Assembly (NCBI GenBank): GCA_021776335.1 | Contig: JAJFGB010000008.1 | Span: 1 to 64,000 of the forward strand | Source: Hyphococcus sp. | Lineage (GTDB): Bacteria; Pseudomonadota; Alphaproteobacteria; Caulobacterales; Parvularculaceae | Length of the DNA stretch: 64,000 nucleotides | Reading direction: 5' to 3' | Shown: piece after piece, positions 16,119 through 25,654 of the stretch | Layout of the letters: every line of letters starts with the position of its first letter | Numbering within the stretch: the first letter of the stretch is position 1 | The notes under the pieces: generated by a model | The model's input: the letters and a program-made list of their open reading frames with translations, nothing else | Told to the model about the DNA's origin: nothing | Database searches by the model: none | Made by a program: the position numbers and the translations under genes

Positions 16119-19100
16119 GTGAAAAAAACAGTTTGGATATCGGGGTTTTGGGCATTTTTTGCCGTTATTGCGGCCTTTTCGGCTGCAATTTTTCCCGCAC
16201 GATCCGCCGCAGCAGAGCTTGGCGCAACCGTCACCAACATCGCTCAAATCTCGTTTCAACCTAATGGTGTTACGGTCACATCTGTGACGCCGCCCGCGAG
16301 TTTTGTCATCGAAGCGCAGCGAACGCCGTCAACGATCGCGTTTTTCCGATATTCGCCGACGTCTCCGGACGGTATTGCTGTTCAGATCAACGGCACGGAC
16401 TTCGTTTCATCAACGGATTTAAGTGGTAATCCTGTTTTTACAACGAAGAGCGCACCGATTTCGGTCGGCGCAGCATCGCTTGATTTTTCAGCTCCAGTTA
16501 CGCTCGCCAGCGCCGAAAATTACTTTACCGGTGAGCCAATCTTTGTTCAGGTAATTGACGCTGGGCAAAACGGCGACCCAACGCTCGTTGAGACAATCAT
16601 TGCGACAATCGTTTCGCAGGCCGGCGATCAAGTGACGCTGCAGTTTTATGAAAGCGGTGTAGATACCGGGGAGTTTTTTGCATTCATTGAGTCGACTCGT
16701 AACTCCACGCCGATCGATGACGCGCTCCTCACAATTGTTCAGGGAGACAACCTGACGGCGACCTATCAGGATCCGTTCGACGCGAGCGAAATTTCCACAG
16801 ACACAGCGGGTGTTGACCCATTTGGCCTTTTGTTTGACAGCGCCACCGGAGCGTTGATCGACGGCGCTGAAGTGACCATCGTTGACGCGGCAACCGGTCA
16901 ACCTGCGCAGGTCTTTGGTGTTGACGGCATTTCGAGTTATCCCTCAACGATCATTTCGGGCGGTGTCGTCACTGACGCCAGTGGGTTTATTTACGCATTG
17001 ACGCCGGGTGAATTTGTTTTCCCGATCATGCTCCCCGGCGTCTATCGGTTGGTTGTTAATCCGCCCGGCGCCTACCAGGCGCCGTCAGTTGCCACAGCGG
17101 CTGATGTCGCCAGCCTGCCGAATGGTCCTTTCACGATTATTGGGGCTTCATATCTTGCGCCATTTACGCTCGACGGAACGGTCGACATAAATTTTGACGT
17201 GCCGCTGGATCTCAACGCCGAGCTTGTTGTGACAAAAGAAGCTTCAGCGAATAAGGCCGCGGTCGGCGATTTTATCCGGTATGAAATATCCACTGAAAAT
17301 ATCGGCGCTGGTCCGGCGCTTCTAGCATTGCGGGACTTGCTCCCAGAAGGGTTTCGTTATCAACGAGGTTCGGCACGGCGCGATGGCGTTCTTATTGGTG
17401 ATCCGTCGATTGATGCAGGCGGTGAGGCGCTGACATTTGCGGGCGGCATCATTCAAGCTGGCGAGACGATCCGGGTCACTTATGTTGCAGAAATCGCATC
17501 CGCCGCCAAAACTGGATACGCAATCAACCGCGCATTTGTTGTCGATGGTCGAGGCCAGGCGATCTCGAATACAGGGCAGGCGGCTGTCTTCATTCAGGAA
17601 GATCTTTTACGCAGCAATTTAACGATCGTCGGCCGTGTTGCGGCGAATGCGTGTACGCCTGAAGATGCCTGGCCGCGTGCCATCGTTGATGGCGAGGGCG
17701 TCGCCAATATTCGGCTATATATGGAAACCGGCGCCTATGTGGTGACCGATGAAGAAGGCCTTTTTCATTTTGAAGATGTCGATGCGCGGACCCATGTCGT
17801 GCAAATTGATACTGCGTCGCTGCCTGAAGGATACACGCCAGTCATATGTGAAGCTAATACGCGCTTTGCCGGCAGCGCGATTTCACAATTTGTAGACGCT
17901 CAGGGCGGCTCCGTTTGGCAAGCAAATTTCTACCTTCAGAAATCTGCCGATACGCAGGAAAATCCGGCGGAGACCGACGCCACCGAAACGACTTTTAACG
18001 ACGCCACTGAATATGAGGCCTTCGACAAGACCTGGTTAAATCGCCAGGACCCAACGAACGCCTGGGCTTACCCGGCGGAAGGGCGAACACCCTCCACACG
18101 GTCCGTTAGTCTGGGCATCAAGCATGATGCAAGAATGCGTGTTGAGCTTCAGCTAAATGGGGCAAAAGTTCCAGCTGAAAACTACGCTGGCCGGGATACC
18201 AGCCTGACTGGTCAAGTCGCGATCACGCGGTGGCGCGGAGTAGATCTCGTCGACGGCGAAAACAATTTCACCGCTATTATGCGTGACGCAGATGGCAAAG
18301 AAGTCGAGCGGCTGCCGCGCCGTGTCACATTTGTATCAAAAGCGGTGCGCGCAGTTCTTGCGCCTTCGCTTTCACATCTCGTGGCGGATGGGCGAAATCC
18401 TTCAATGATAGCGGTGCGCGTCACTGATGCGGCCGGCCGGCCGGTTCACGCGGGGCGAAGGATCGAAGTTGAAATCGACCCGCCCTATCGCGCACGCGAC
18501 TTTTCACAGATCGAAAACCGTCTGCCAATAACGAACGCGCTTACAGCCAAAACGATTGTCTCTGCGGGGCCAGATGGCGTCCTCAAAATCGAACTCGAAC
18601 CAACGCTGCAAACCGGTAAGGCCCGTATTTCGGTTGTTCTCGACGGCGGCCGGCGAGAAGAATTCTCTGTTTATCTCAAACCGGCGCCGCGCGACTGGAT
18701 TGTGGTTGGTTTGGCCGAAGGGGTTGCATCCCACGAAAGAACAAATCCGGGCGCTGGGCCACAACAGGCAGGGCGTGACCTGCTGAGCGACGGCCGCGTC
18801 GCTGTTTTTGCAAAAGGAACCATTAAAGGCGATTGGCTGGTCACAGCTGCGGGCGATACATCGAAACGGCGCGGAAACGAAGATAACGAGCTTTTCGATG
18901 TGATCGATCCCGATGCGCGCTATCCGCTTTATGGTGATCGGTCAAACATGCAATTCGAAGCGCAAAGCCGGTATCCAATCTATCTAAAGGCGGAAAAAGG
19001 CGCATTCCAAACGCAGTTTGGTGACTACGATACTGGGCTTAGCGATTCAACGCTCGGCAAATACACGCGCCGACTTTCAGGCTTGCAGACAGTTTATGAA

Positions 19101-21182
19101 GGGCAGCGTTTCAGGTTTTCCGGTTTCGCAGCAGAAACCAATCAGGATTTCATGCGCGATGAGATCGCCGCGGATGGAACATCCGGCCCGTTCAATTTGA
19201 ATGCTGCGCCGCTTGTACGTAATTCGGAAAAAATTATAGTTGAAAGCCGCAATCGCTTTCGTCCCGACGAGGTTTTGTCGACAATTTCGCTGGCGCGTTA
19301 TGTTGATTATGACATAGATTTCGAGACCGGAGAGTTGTTGCTCCGTTTGCCGATCGCCGCAGCCAGTGACGACAAAAGTTACAATGTTTTGGTCGTCGAA
19401 TATGAAACTTCTGCGCCGGTAGAACGAAACATTGTAGCAGGTGGACGCGCGGCGGTTGTTTTTGCGGATGGTCGGGCGGAAGCGGGCATCACCTATATTC
19501 ATGAAGAAGGCCGTCCTGACGCAATCGACAGCCAGAGCGACCTAGGCGCTGTTGATCTGAAGTTTAATCTTTCGGAAAAGACAAAATTCCAGGTCGAGTA
19601 TGGCGCGTCTCGCCGTGAAACCGCGTTCGGCCCCGAAGATGGTGACGCATTTTTGGCAAGAGTAGAACATTTCAGCGAAACCGTGAGGGCGCGGGCTTAT
19701 TTCGATCAGGCTGATTCAGAATTTGGCCTCAATCAGCAAAGCTCCGGTGTATCGGGCGTGCGCCGTTTTGGCGGTGAGGTTAGCGTTCGTATTGATGCTT
19801 TTCACGATGAGGAAAATGGTCGGCGCGGGGAGCGCTTTGTCGATGCACTTGCTTACCGGGAAGAAAACCTTGTTTCCGGCGCGCGCCGATCCGTTATGGA
19901 AGTTGCGCTGCGGCAGGAAAGTGATTCTACTTCCGGGTCGGTCGGTTTGCGGCGCGTTGTTGAGACGACATCGACCAATGAAAAACGGGAATCAGTCCTG
20001 GCAACCAGCGAAATTCGCCATAATTTTGAAGATGTTGGCTTAACGCTGAGCGCGTCACGCGATCAGCCTATTGCTGGGCAGGACGCATCGAACTTTTTTC
20101 CAAAGCGCACGACCGTAGGGTTGGAGCAGAGACTTTTTGAAAGCGTAACCCTCAGCGTCAGTCACGAGGTGTCAGAAAATGACCAGGCAACGAGCGCCAA
20201 TACGATTGTGGGGGTCTCGGCGGAGCCATGGACGGGCGCGCGCATTAGCGCGGCAGCGGACAAAATTACACAAGATTCCGGCCAACGTGTCGGCGCTACT
20301 TTCGGCGTTGATCAGCAGCTGCGTATTGATGATAAATGGTCGGCGTCCTTTGGCGTCACACGCCGCGAAGAGCTTGATAGCAGCGGCTCGGTGAGTCTGA
20401 TTGATGATATTGTCCCCGATACGCCTTTGTCGCCGCTCGAAAACAATGAAAATTATACGTCTGCCTATATCGGGGCAGGGTATCGCAGCGATTTGACAGC
20501 AGGGTCAGCCCGGCTTGAGATGCGCAAATCAACACTTGGGAATCGTTATACCGGCGTTATCGGCGCCGCTCGGGAAGTCAGCGAAGAACTGTCCTTTGCG
20601 GGCGCCGCGCGATTGCAGTCAAACGAAAATGCGATTCGCCCCGATGAACGCTCATTTGATGCGCGCCTGGGCGTTGCCTGGCGCCCTCGCGGTGATGGCT
20701 TAATCGCCTTTAACCGTTTCGATATCAAACAGAATATTGTTGATGGTGAATTCAACAGCTGGAAGGCCGTCAATAATCTCGCGCTCAGTAAGATGCTCAG
20801 TGAGCGGTTTCAGGCAACGCTCAATCACGGCTTTAAATATGCGGAGCTTAACGCAGATGGAGTTTCTCATGGCGGCGTGACGCAGCTGGTCGGGTTGGAA
20901 ATGCGGTATGATCTGACAGATAAGTTCGATGTCGGGTTCCGCGGTTCCATGCTCTATTCTCACAATTCGAATACAATTGACTATGCTTACGGCCCATCGG
21001 TTGGCTTCACGCCCGCTGAGAATGTTTGGATCAGCTTCGGCTGGAATATTACAGGCTTTGTTGATGATGATTTTACGGCCGCGGAGTTCACACGGGATGG
21101 CCCGTTTGTACAATTGCGCATCAAGTTCGATCAAAATACAGCAAAGGGTCTTCTCGATTCTATTTCTCCAGGAAATCGCTAA
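16119..21182 (+). CDS. Very large DUF11/carboxypeptidase-regulatory surface protein with C-terminal outer-membrane barrel-like region
   Basis: 1687 residues from a GTG start. Signal peptide about 1-30. Regions in order: an N-terminal beta domain with 'LGATVTNIAQISF' (30-60); more sandwich repeats to about 360; a DUF11 domain about 370-475 ('VTKEASANKAAVGDFIRYEI', 'LPEGFRYQRGSARRDG'); a carboxypeptidase-regulatory-like fold about 500-590 ('ETGAYVVTDEEGLFHFEDV'); an invasin/Big-1-like domain about 745-850; then from about 850 to the end a long series of amphipathic strands with many 'RFSGFAAE', 'VGLRRVVE'-type hairpins, ending in 'FVQLRIKFDQ'. The last part resembles an outer-membrane beta barrel. 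It is likely an anchored exporter or scaffold for the smaller DUF11 proteins; that role is inference. Confidence 0.7.
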   Translation: MKKTVWISGFWAFFAVIAAFSAAIFPARSAAAELGATVTNIAQISFQPNGVTVTSVTPPASFVIEAQRTPSTIAFFRYSPTSPDGIAVQINGTDFVSSTDLSGNPVFTTKSAPISVGAASLDFSAPVTLASAENYFTGEPIFVQVIDAGQNGDPTLVETIIATIVSQAGDQVTLQFYESGVDTGEFFAFIESTRNSTPIDDALLTIVQGDNLTATYQDPFDASEISTDTAGVDPFGLLFDSATGALIDGAEVTIVDAATGQPAQVFGVDGISSYPSTIISGGVVTDASGFIYALTPGEFVFPIMLPGVYRLVVNPPGAYQAPSVATAADVASLPNGPFTIIGASYLAPFTLDGTVDINFDVPLDLNAELVVTKEASANKAAVGDFIRYEISTENIGAGPALLALRDLLPEGFRYQRGSARRDGVLIGDPSIDAGGEALTFAGGIIQAGETIRVTYVAEIASAAKTGYAINRAFVVDGRGQAISNTGQAAVFIQEDLLRSNLTIVGRVAANACTPEDAWPRAIVDGEGVANIRLYMETGAYVVTDEEGLFHFEDVDARTHVVQIDTASLPEGYTPVICEANTRFAGSAISQFVDAQGGSVWQANFYLQKSADTQENPAETDATETTFNDATEYEAFDKTWLNRQDPTNAWAYPAEGRTPSTRSVSLGIKHDARMRVELQLNGAKVPAENYAGRDTSLTGQVAITRWRGVDLVDGENNFTAIMRDADGKEVERLPRRVTFVSKAVRAVLAPSLSHLVADGRNPSMIAVRVTDAAGRPVHAGRRIEVEIDPPYRARDFSQIENRLPITNALTAKTIVSAGPDGVLKIELEPTLQTGKARISVVLDGGRREEFSVYLKPAPRDWIVVGLAEGVASHERTNPGAGPQQAGRDLLSDGRVAVFAKGTIKGDWLVTAAGDTSKRRGNEDNELFDVIDPDARYPLYGDRSNMQFEAQSRYPIYLKAEKGAFQTQFGDYDTGLSDSTLGKYTRRLSGLQTVYEGQRFRFSGFAAETNQDFMRDEIAADGTSGPFNLNAAPLVRNSEKIIVESRNRFRPDEVLSTISLARYVDYDIDFETGELLLRLPIAAASDDKSYNVLVVEYETSAPVERNIVAGGRAAVVFADGRAEAGITYIHEEGRPDAIDSQSDLGAVDLKFNLSEKTKFQVEYGASRRETAFGPEDGDAFLARVEHFSETVRARAYFDQADSEFGLNQQSSGVSGVRRFGGEVSVRIDAFHDEENGRRGERFVDALAYREENLVSGARRSVMEVALRQESDSTSGSVGLRRVVETTSTNEKRESVLATSEIRHNFEDVGLTLSASRDQPIAGQDASNFFPKRTTVGLEQRLFESVTLSVSHEVSENDQATSANTIVGVSAEPWTGARISAAADKITQDSGQRVGATFGVDQQLRIDDKWSASFGVTRREELDSSGSVSLIDDIVPDTPLSPLENNENYTSAYIGAGYRSDLTAGSARLEMRKSTLGNRYTGVIGAAREVSEELSFAGAARLQSNENAIRPDERSFDARLGVAWRPRGDGLIAFNRFDIKQNIVDGEFNSWKAVNNLALSKMLSERFQATLNHGFKYAELNADGVSHGGVTQLVGLEMRYDLTDKFDVGFRGSMLYSHNSNTIDYAYGPSVGFTPAENVWISFGWNITGFVDDDFTAAEFTRDGPFVQLRIKFDQNTAKGLLDSISPGNR

Positions 21183-21313
21183 GCCCGGCCCTGGAGGCAT
21201 TGCTGGGATACTGGCTGAGCATCGGCTGAATGTTGCGGCCCTCAAAATAATTGATGAGAAAATAGCGCGATGAACGCTTTGAAAGTCAGCCCTTGTTGAC
21301 GTAAACCATCCCG

Positions 21314-24142
21314 ATGATCGAATATCTTAAAAATACGGGCGGCCTGAGGGCGCGCACGCTGACTGATGCCTGCCGGCGTTTCAAGGAAGATGCGACCGAA
21401 AACCCGCTATTGAACCCGGTGCGGCGGCTTGCATCCGACCTGTTTCGTGCGTTGGAGGCGGAAACGCTTTCAATTGAAGATTTGGCTTTTGTTGTCCGCG
21501 AGGTGAGCGAAGCATCCTTTGAGGAAAGAGCTGCAGCATTTCATCAAAGGCGCGATGTCGGGGCTAGAGACCCGGCAAGTCTGACTAGGCAGCTGGAAAC
21601 GGCGAAGGATTTTGACGGGTTTCGCAATATCACCGAAAATGCGCGCGCTGGCGTAGTTTTCACCGCTCACCCGACATTCGCGCTCGGGACTGAAAAACGA
21701 CGCCTGATCGCCAGCTATCCCGGTTCGAAAAACGAACCCGCGCTCAACAAATGGCGCGAAGCGTTATCGACCCATCCTGATACAAAACCCGGCGACATTA
21801 CACTGCGCTATGAGCATGGTGAGGCGCGCAATGTTATCGAAAATGCGCAAAACGCGATTCGCACGTTGAATGAGAAAATCCTTTCTGTTGCAGAAAAGCG
21901 CTTTCCCGATCAATGGGCGCTGCTGGATCCGAACCCGGTAAGCCTGGCGACTTGGGTTGGATATGACCTTGATGGAAGGACCGATATTCATTGGGGAGAA
22001 ACCATTCGGATCAGGCTGGAAGAAAAAGCGGCGCAGCTGCGGCGTTACATGGCCGCTTTAGATGACATTTTATCGACAGAATCTGACTCAGAACTAACTG
22101 TCCTGCGGGATGAACTAAAGGCAGCGGCCATGTTTGCCGCGCAGCAAACCGCAGCATTTGGCGTGGATCTCAACGATCCTGACCTGGTTGTGCAAGCGGC
22201 AAATCTTTTGACGGGATCGCATCCCGGACGAATTGTCAGTCTTGGACAAGCGATAGAAACGCTGAACCGCTGCATCAAAGCGACATCAGCGCCGGACAGG
22301 CGACGGGCCCTAATGCTGCTGCGCGCCGAAATGCGATCTTGCGGCCTGGGCGTTGCGCGCATTCATCTTCGTGTCAATGCAGCGCAGGTTCGTTCTGCAT
22401 TGCGCGCTGACTTAGGACTTGATCCTGACGGCGGGTTCATGGGGCGATCAGCTCTTGAGGTTGCGGCCAAAAAAGCCACTGAAACCCAAAAGCGGGCGGT
22501 AAATTTTGGCTCGGTATTTCTAGAAAAAATGACCGCGCGCCGACAATTTATGTTATGCGCACAAATCTTAAAACACATTGATGCTGACACCCCAATTCGG
22601 TTTTTGATTGCGGAATGCGAAGCGCCGGCGACGGTGATGGGCGCAGTCTATCTCGCGCGGCTTTACGGCGTAGACGACAAGATTGACATTTCTCCACTCT
22701 TTGAAACGGCACAAGCGATTGAAAGCGGCGGCCGGTTTATCGAGCGGCTTTTAAAAGAGCAGGAATATCGAGATTACGTCGTAAAACGCGGGCGGGTGTC
22801 GATTCAAATTGGCTTTTCCGATTCCGGACGGTTTATGGGGCAATGCGCAGCGGCGCTTGCTATCGAACGATTGCAGGTTCTTTTTGCAAGAGCGTTATCC
22901 ACTGCAAATCTTTCCGGCGTTGAAGCGCTGATCTTTAACACCCATGGCGAATCCATGGGACGCGGCGCCCATGCTGGAAATTATTCTGAACGTCTCAATC
23001 ATCTTGTAACGCCCTGGGTCAAAAGCCGCTTTGCGAAGGAAAAACTCGCGCTCAATACGGAGTGTAGTTTTCAGGGCGGCGAGGGGTTTTTGCATTTCCA
23101 GACAGCTGCCCTTTCAACTGAGACAGTTGGCATGCTGTGGACAGACGCTTCCCAAACGCCAATGCCGGATACAGCGGATCAGTTTTATGCGGACATCAAT
23201 TTTTCCTGGGATTTTTACAGAAACCTGAAATCCTGGCAGGAAACGCTCTTCGACCTTGAAGAATATCATCGGGTGTTAACCACCCTGTCCAACGGATTGT
23301 TGTTCAAGACCGGCTCGCGGGAAGTCAAGCGCCAGAAAAGTGATGCGGGCCGCCCTGATCTCAGCACAATACGTGCTATTCCGCACAACGCGCTGCTCCA
23401 GCAATTGGCGATTCCAGTCAATGTCTCTGGTGGTATCGGCATGGCCGCAGGGCGCGAGGGCGAACGCCTAGTTGAACATATCGCTGGCTCACCGCGAATG
23501 CGAGAATTAATGTCGCTAGCTTCATCTGCAAGAAATCGAACCGACATTCTCGTATTGCGCGCCTATGCCGGTTTTTACGCGCCTTCCTATTGGTCGAATC
23601 TTGCTTCCATGGAAAAGCCGGCGAAGGCAGAATCTTATGATGCTGTGCAGCAGGCATTGGGCGGTGGTGATACCGCGATGGCGTTTCAGCGACTGGCAGA
23701 TTTTCTGGCGCGGGATTTGCGGCTTTTTGATGCGGTCAGTGCTGGCGGAGATGGCCATGATCCAAAACACTCTGAATTGGCGGCGGATCGGTTGGGTGTG
23801 CTGCATGCTATTCGCCAGGCGTTCATCGCGCATGCAATTTCATTGGTCGCGTCTGCGCCCTCTTTCTCCCGACGGCACGATATCGACCATGGTGAACTGG
23901 TTGATCTGGCGCTCAACATGAAGCTGCAAGAAGCGACCGAATATCTGGAAAGCATCTTTCCTGCGCAAAGTCGCATGGGCAAAGTCTTTGCCGATCTAGA
24001 GGAAAAAACTGACAGCGCCGGGTTGCCCGGCGGGGCCTATCCAGAAGTTCACGCCAACATCATTGAGCCGCTTAATTCGATTTGCGGGGAGTTTCGCAAT
24101 ATCAGCCTGGCGATTTCTAATCACTATGGCGCATACGGGTAA
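21314..24142 (+). CDS. Divergent phosphoenolpyruvate carboxylase-family protein
   Basis: 942 residues, close to the usual PEPC length (870-970). Landmarks: 'VVFTAHPTF' (His119) corresponds to the catalytic TAHPTE loop, 'SIQIGFSDSGRFMG' near 500 to the conserved GYSDSGKDAG, and 'NTHGESMGRGAHAG' near 542 to the FHGRGGxVGRGG loop. The family fold is clear, but the Glu of TAHPTE is Phe, the first Arg of the GRGG loop is missing and the canonical C-terminal NTG is replaced (ends NHYGAYG). Normal PEPC converts PEP and bicarbonate to oxaloacetate. Here activity may be altered or lost. It stands alone on the plus strand, convergent with the thymidine kinase operon. Confidence 0.75.
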   Translation: MIEYLKNTGGLRARTLTDACRRFKEDATENPLLNPVRRLASDLFRALEAETLSIEDLAFVVREVSEASFEERAAAFHQRRDVGARDPASLTRQLETAKDFDGFRNITENARAGVVFTAHPTFALGTEKRRLIASYPGSKNEPALNKWREALSTHPDTKPGDITLRYEHGEARNVIENAQNAIRTLNEKILSVAEKRFPDQWALLDPNPVSLATWVGYDLDGRTDIHWGETIRIRLEEKAAQLRRYMAALDDILSTESDSELTVLRDELKAAAMFAAQQTAAFGVDLNDPDLVVQAANLLTGSHPGRIVSLGQAIETLNRCIKATSAPDRRRALMLLRAEMRSCGLGVARIHLRVNAAQVRSALRADLGLDPDGGFMGRSALEVAAKKATETQKRAVNFGSVFLEKMTARRQFMLCAQILKHIDADTPIRFLIAECEAPATVMGAVYLARLYGVDDKIDISPLFETAQAIESGGRFIERLLKEQEYRDYVVKRGRVSIQIGFSDSGRFMGQCAAALAIERLQVLFARALSTANLSGVEALIFNTHGESMGRGAHAGNYSERLNHLVTPWVKSRFAKEKLALNTECSFQGGEGFLHFQTAALSTETVGMLWTDASQTPMPDTADQFYADINFSWDFYRNLKSWQETLFDLEEYHRVLTTLSNGLLFKTGSREVKRQKSDAGRPDLSTIRAIPHNALLQQLAIPVNVSGGIGMAAGREGERLVEHIAGSPRMRELMSLASSARNRTDILVLRAYAGFYAPSYWSNLASMEKPAKAESYDAVQQALGGGDTAMAFQRLADFLARDLRLFDAVSAGGDGHDPKHSELAADRLGVLHAIRQAFIAHAISLVASAPSFSRRHDIDHGELVDLALNMKLQEATEYLESIFPAQSRMGKVFADLEEKTDSAGLPGGAYPEVHANIIEPLNSICGEFRNISLAISNHYGAYG

Positions 24143-24159
24143 GTCGGTTTTCTAGCGGT

Positions 24160-24753
24160 TTATTTTTTGTGCTTTTCGCCATCGAAAGCTTCGTAAAAGT
24201 GCTTTCTGCAGAGTGGCGTATAGCGTTCATTGCCGCCGATTTCTATTTTTTCGCCGCTTGATATTGCATTGCCGTCCTGGTCGATGCGTAAATTCATCGT
24301 CGCCTTTCGGCCGCAGCGGCAGATTGTTTTTAATTCTCGTATTTCATCAGCAATAGCTAAAAGCCTTGCGCTTCCTTCAAACAGGCGCCCGCGAAAATCT
24401 GTGCGCAACCCGTAACAAACAACAGGAATATTGAGGTCGTCAACAATTGTTGCGAGCTGCATGACTTGTGTTTCGTTTAAGAATTGAGCTTCATCGAGAA
24501 ATACACAGGCGATGGATTTTGATGCGCACTCGGTTGTTACGGCTTGAAGAAGGTCAGTTTTCGCTGAAAACAAAAACACATCTTTGCGCAGCCCTATGCG
24601 CGATGCAATGACGCCAGACGCATCGCGGTTGTCGATTTCTGCTGTGAATTCGATCGTACTCATACCGCGTTCATGATAATTGAAGCTGGCTTGCAGGAGC
24701 ATTGTCGACTTGCCTGCATTCATCGCTGCATAATTGAAGTGAAGTTTCGCCAT
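24160..24753 (-). CDS. tdk: Thymidine kinase, type II
   Basis: 197 residues, normal for bacterial TK1-like enzymes. P-loop 'YAAMNAGKST' at about 8-17, catalytic 'FLDEAQFL' (Glu near 92), 'YGLRTDFRGRLFEGSARLL' lasso-side region, and zinc-binding Cys residues in 'ICRCG' and 'PLCRKH'. It phosphorylates thymidine with ATP in the salvage of dTMP. It follows dapF by two bases and is the last gene of an aconitase-dapF-tdk unit. Confidence 0.95.
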   Translation of the reverse strand: MAKLHFNYAAMNAGKSTMLLQASFNYHERGMSTIEFTAEIDNRDASGVIASRIGLRKDVFLFSAKTDLLQAVTTECASKSIACVFLDEAQFLNETQVMQLATIVDDLNIPVVCYGLRTDFRGRLFEGSARLLAIADEIRELKTICRCGRKATMNLRIDQDGNAISSGEKIEIGGNERYTPLCRKHFYEAFDGEKHKK

Positions 24754-24755
24754 CG

Positions 24756-25607
24756 TTAGAAACCTTCGCTCAACACACCATCATTTTCAAATTCGTAGGG
24801 TCCGGCCATCACGATATTATTATCATCGCGCCACTCAATCGCGAGATCGCCGCCATCGAGTGTCACGGTGGCTTTGCGGGCTGTAAGCCGGCGACGGTTT
24901 GCGGACACGAGCGCTGCACAGGCGGCTGATCCGCAGGCTCTGGTGATGCCGACGCCGCGTTCCCATACACGTAATCTAATAGCGTTTTTGCTGGTCACCT
25001 GGGCGACCGAAACATTCGCGCGCTGGGGGAACAAGGGGTGGTTTTCTACCAGCGGTCCGAAACGGTCCAGCGCTTGAGCTTCGGCGTCGTCAACAAAGAA
25101 AACACAATGGGGATTACCGACATTGACTGCTGATGGTCCCCACAAGACAGGATTGTCGATCGGCCCCAGTTTAATGTCGATAAACCGCGTGTCATCCATC
25201 TGTTCAGCGAGCGGAATATCTCGCCAACGTAGTTTGGGCTCGCCCATATCGACAGCAATGCGACTGGCGCCGACGCGCCATGCCTTGAGGAGGCCAGCGC
25301 CGGTCGTAAAATCGATGCTGTCGGTCTCAGCTTCGTCCATCAACAGAGAGCCGACACATCGCGCTGCATTTCCACAGGCGTTTACTTCGGATCCATCAGC
25401 ATTCCAGACTCCCATAAAGACACCGTCGACGCCTTTGCGGGATTCGATTGAAATAATCTGATCGCATCCCGGACCGGTTTTTGGGTCCGCAATGAGCCGC
25501 GCCGATTCTTCGGAGATTTTTGCGCCTGTTTCACGGGTGTCGAGAATGACGAATTCATTCCCGAGGCCGTTCATTTTTCGATAGGCGTGATTTGCAAGAC
25601 CTGTCAT
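24756..25607 (-). CDS. dapF: Diaminopimelate epimerase
   Basis: 283 residues. 'KMNGLGNEFVILD' at the N-terminus, first catalytic Cys in 'EVNACGNAARC' (about 75) and second in 'GITRACGSAACAA' (about 219) are diagnostic. The usual ACGTGA is ACGSAA here, a conservative change. It converts LL- to meso-diaminopimelate for lysine and peptidoglycan. It lies 47 bases after acnA and directly before tdk; no metabolic link to either is known, so co-transcription is likely by position. Confidence 0.95.
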   Translation of the reverse strand: MTGLANHAYRKMNGLGNEFVILDTRETGAKISEESARLIADPKTGPGCDQIISIESRKGVDGVFMGVWNADGSEVNACGNAARCVGSLLMDEAETDSIDFTTGAGLLKAWRVGASRIAVDMGEPKLRWRDIPLAEQMDDTRFIDIKLGPIDNPVLWGPSAVNVGNPHCVFFVDDAEAQALDRFGPLVENHPLFPQRANVSVAQVTSKNAIRLRVWERGVGITRACGSAACAALVSANRRRLTARKATVTLDGGDLAIEWRDDNNIVMAGPYEFENDGVLSEGF

Positions 25608-25654
25608 GTCACTCGTGTGAATGGATTTCCGTTTGTGTACAGCTGCGCGGCAAT

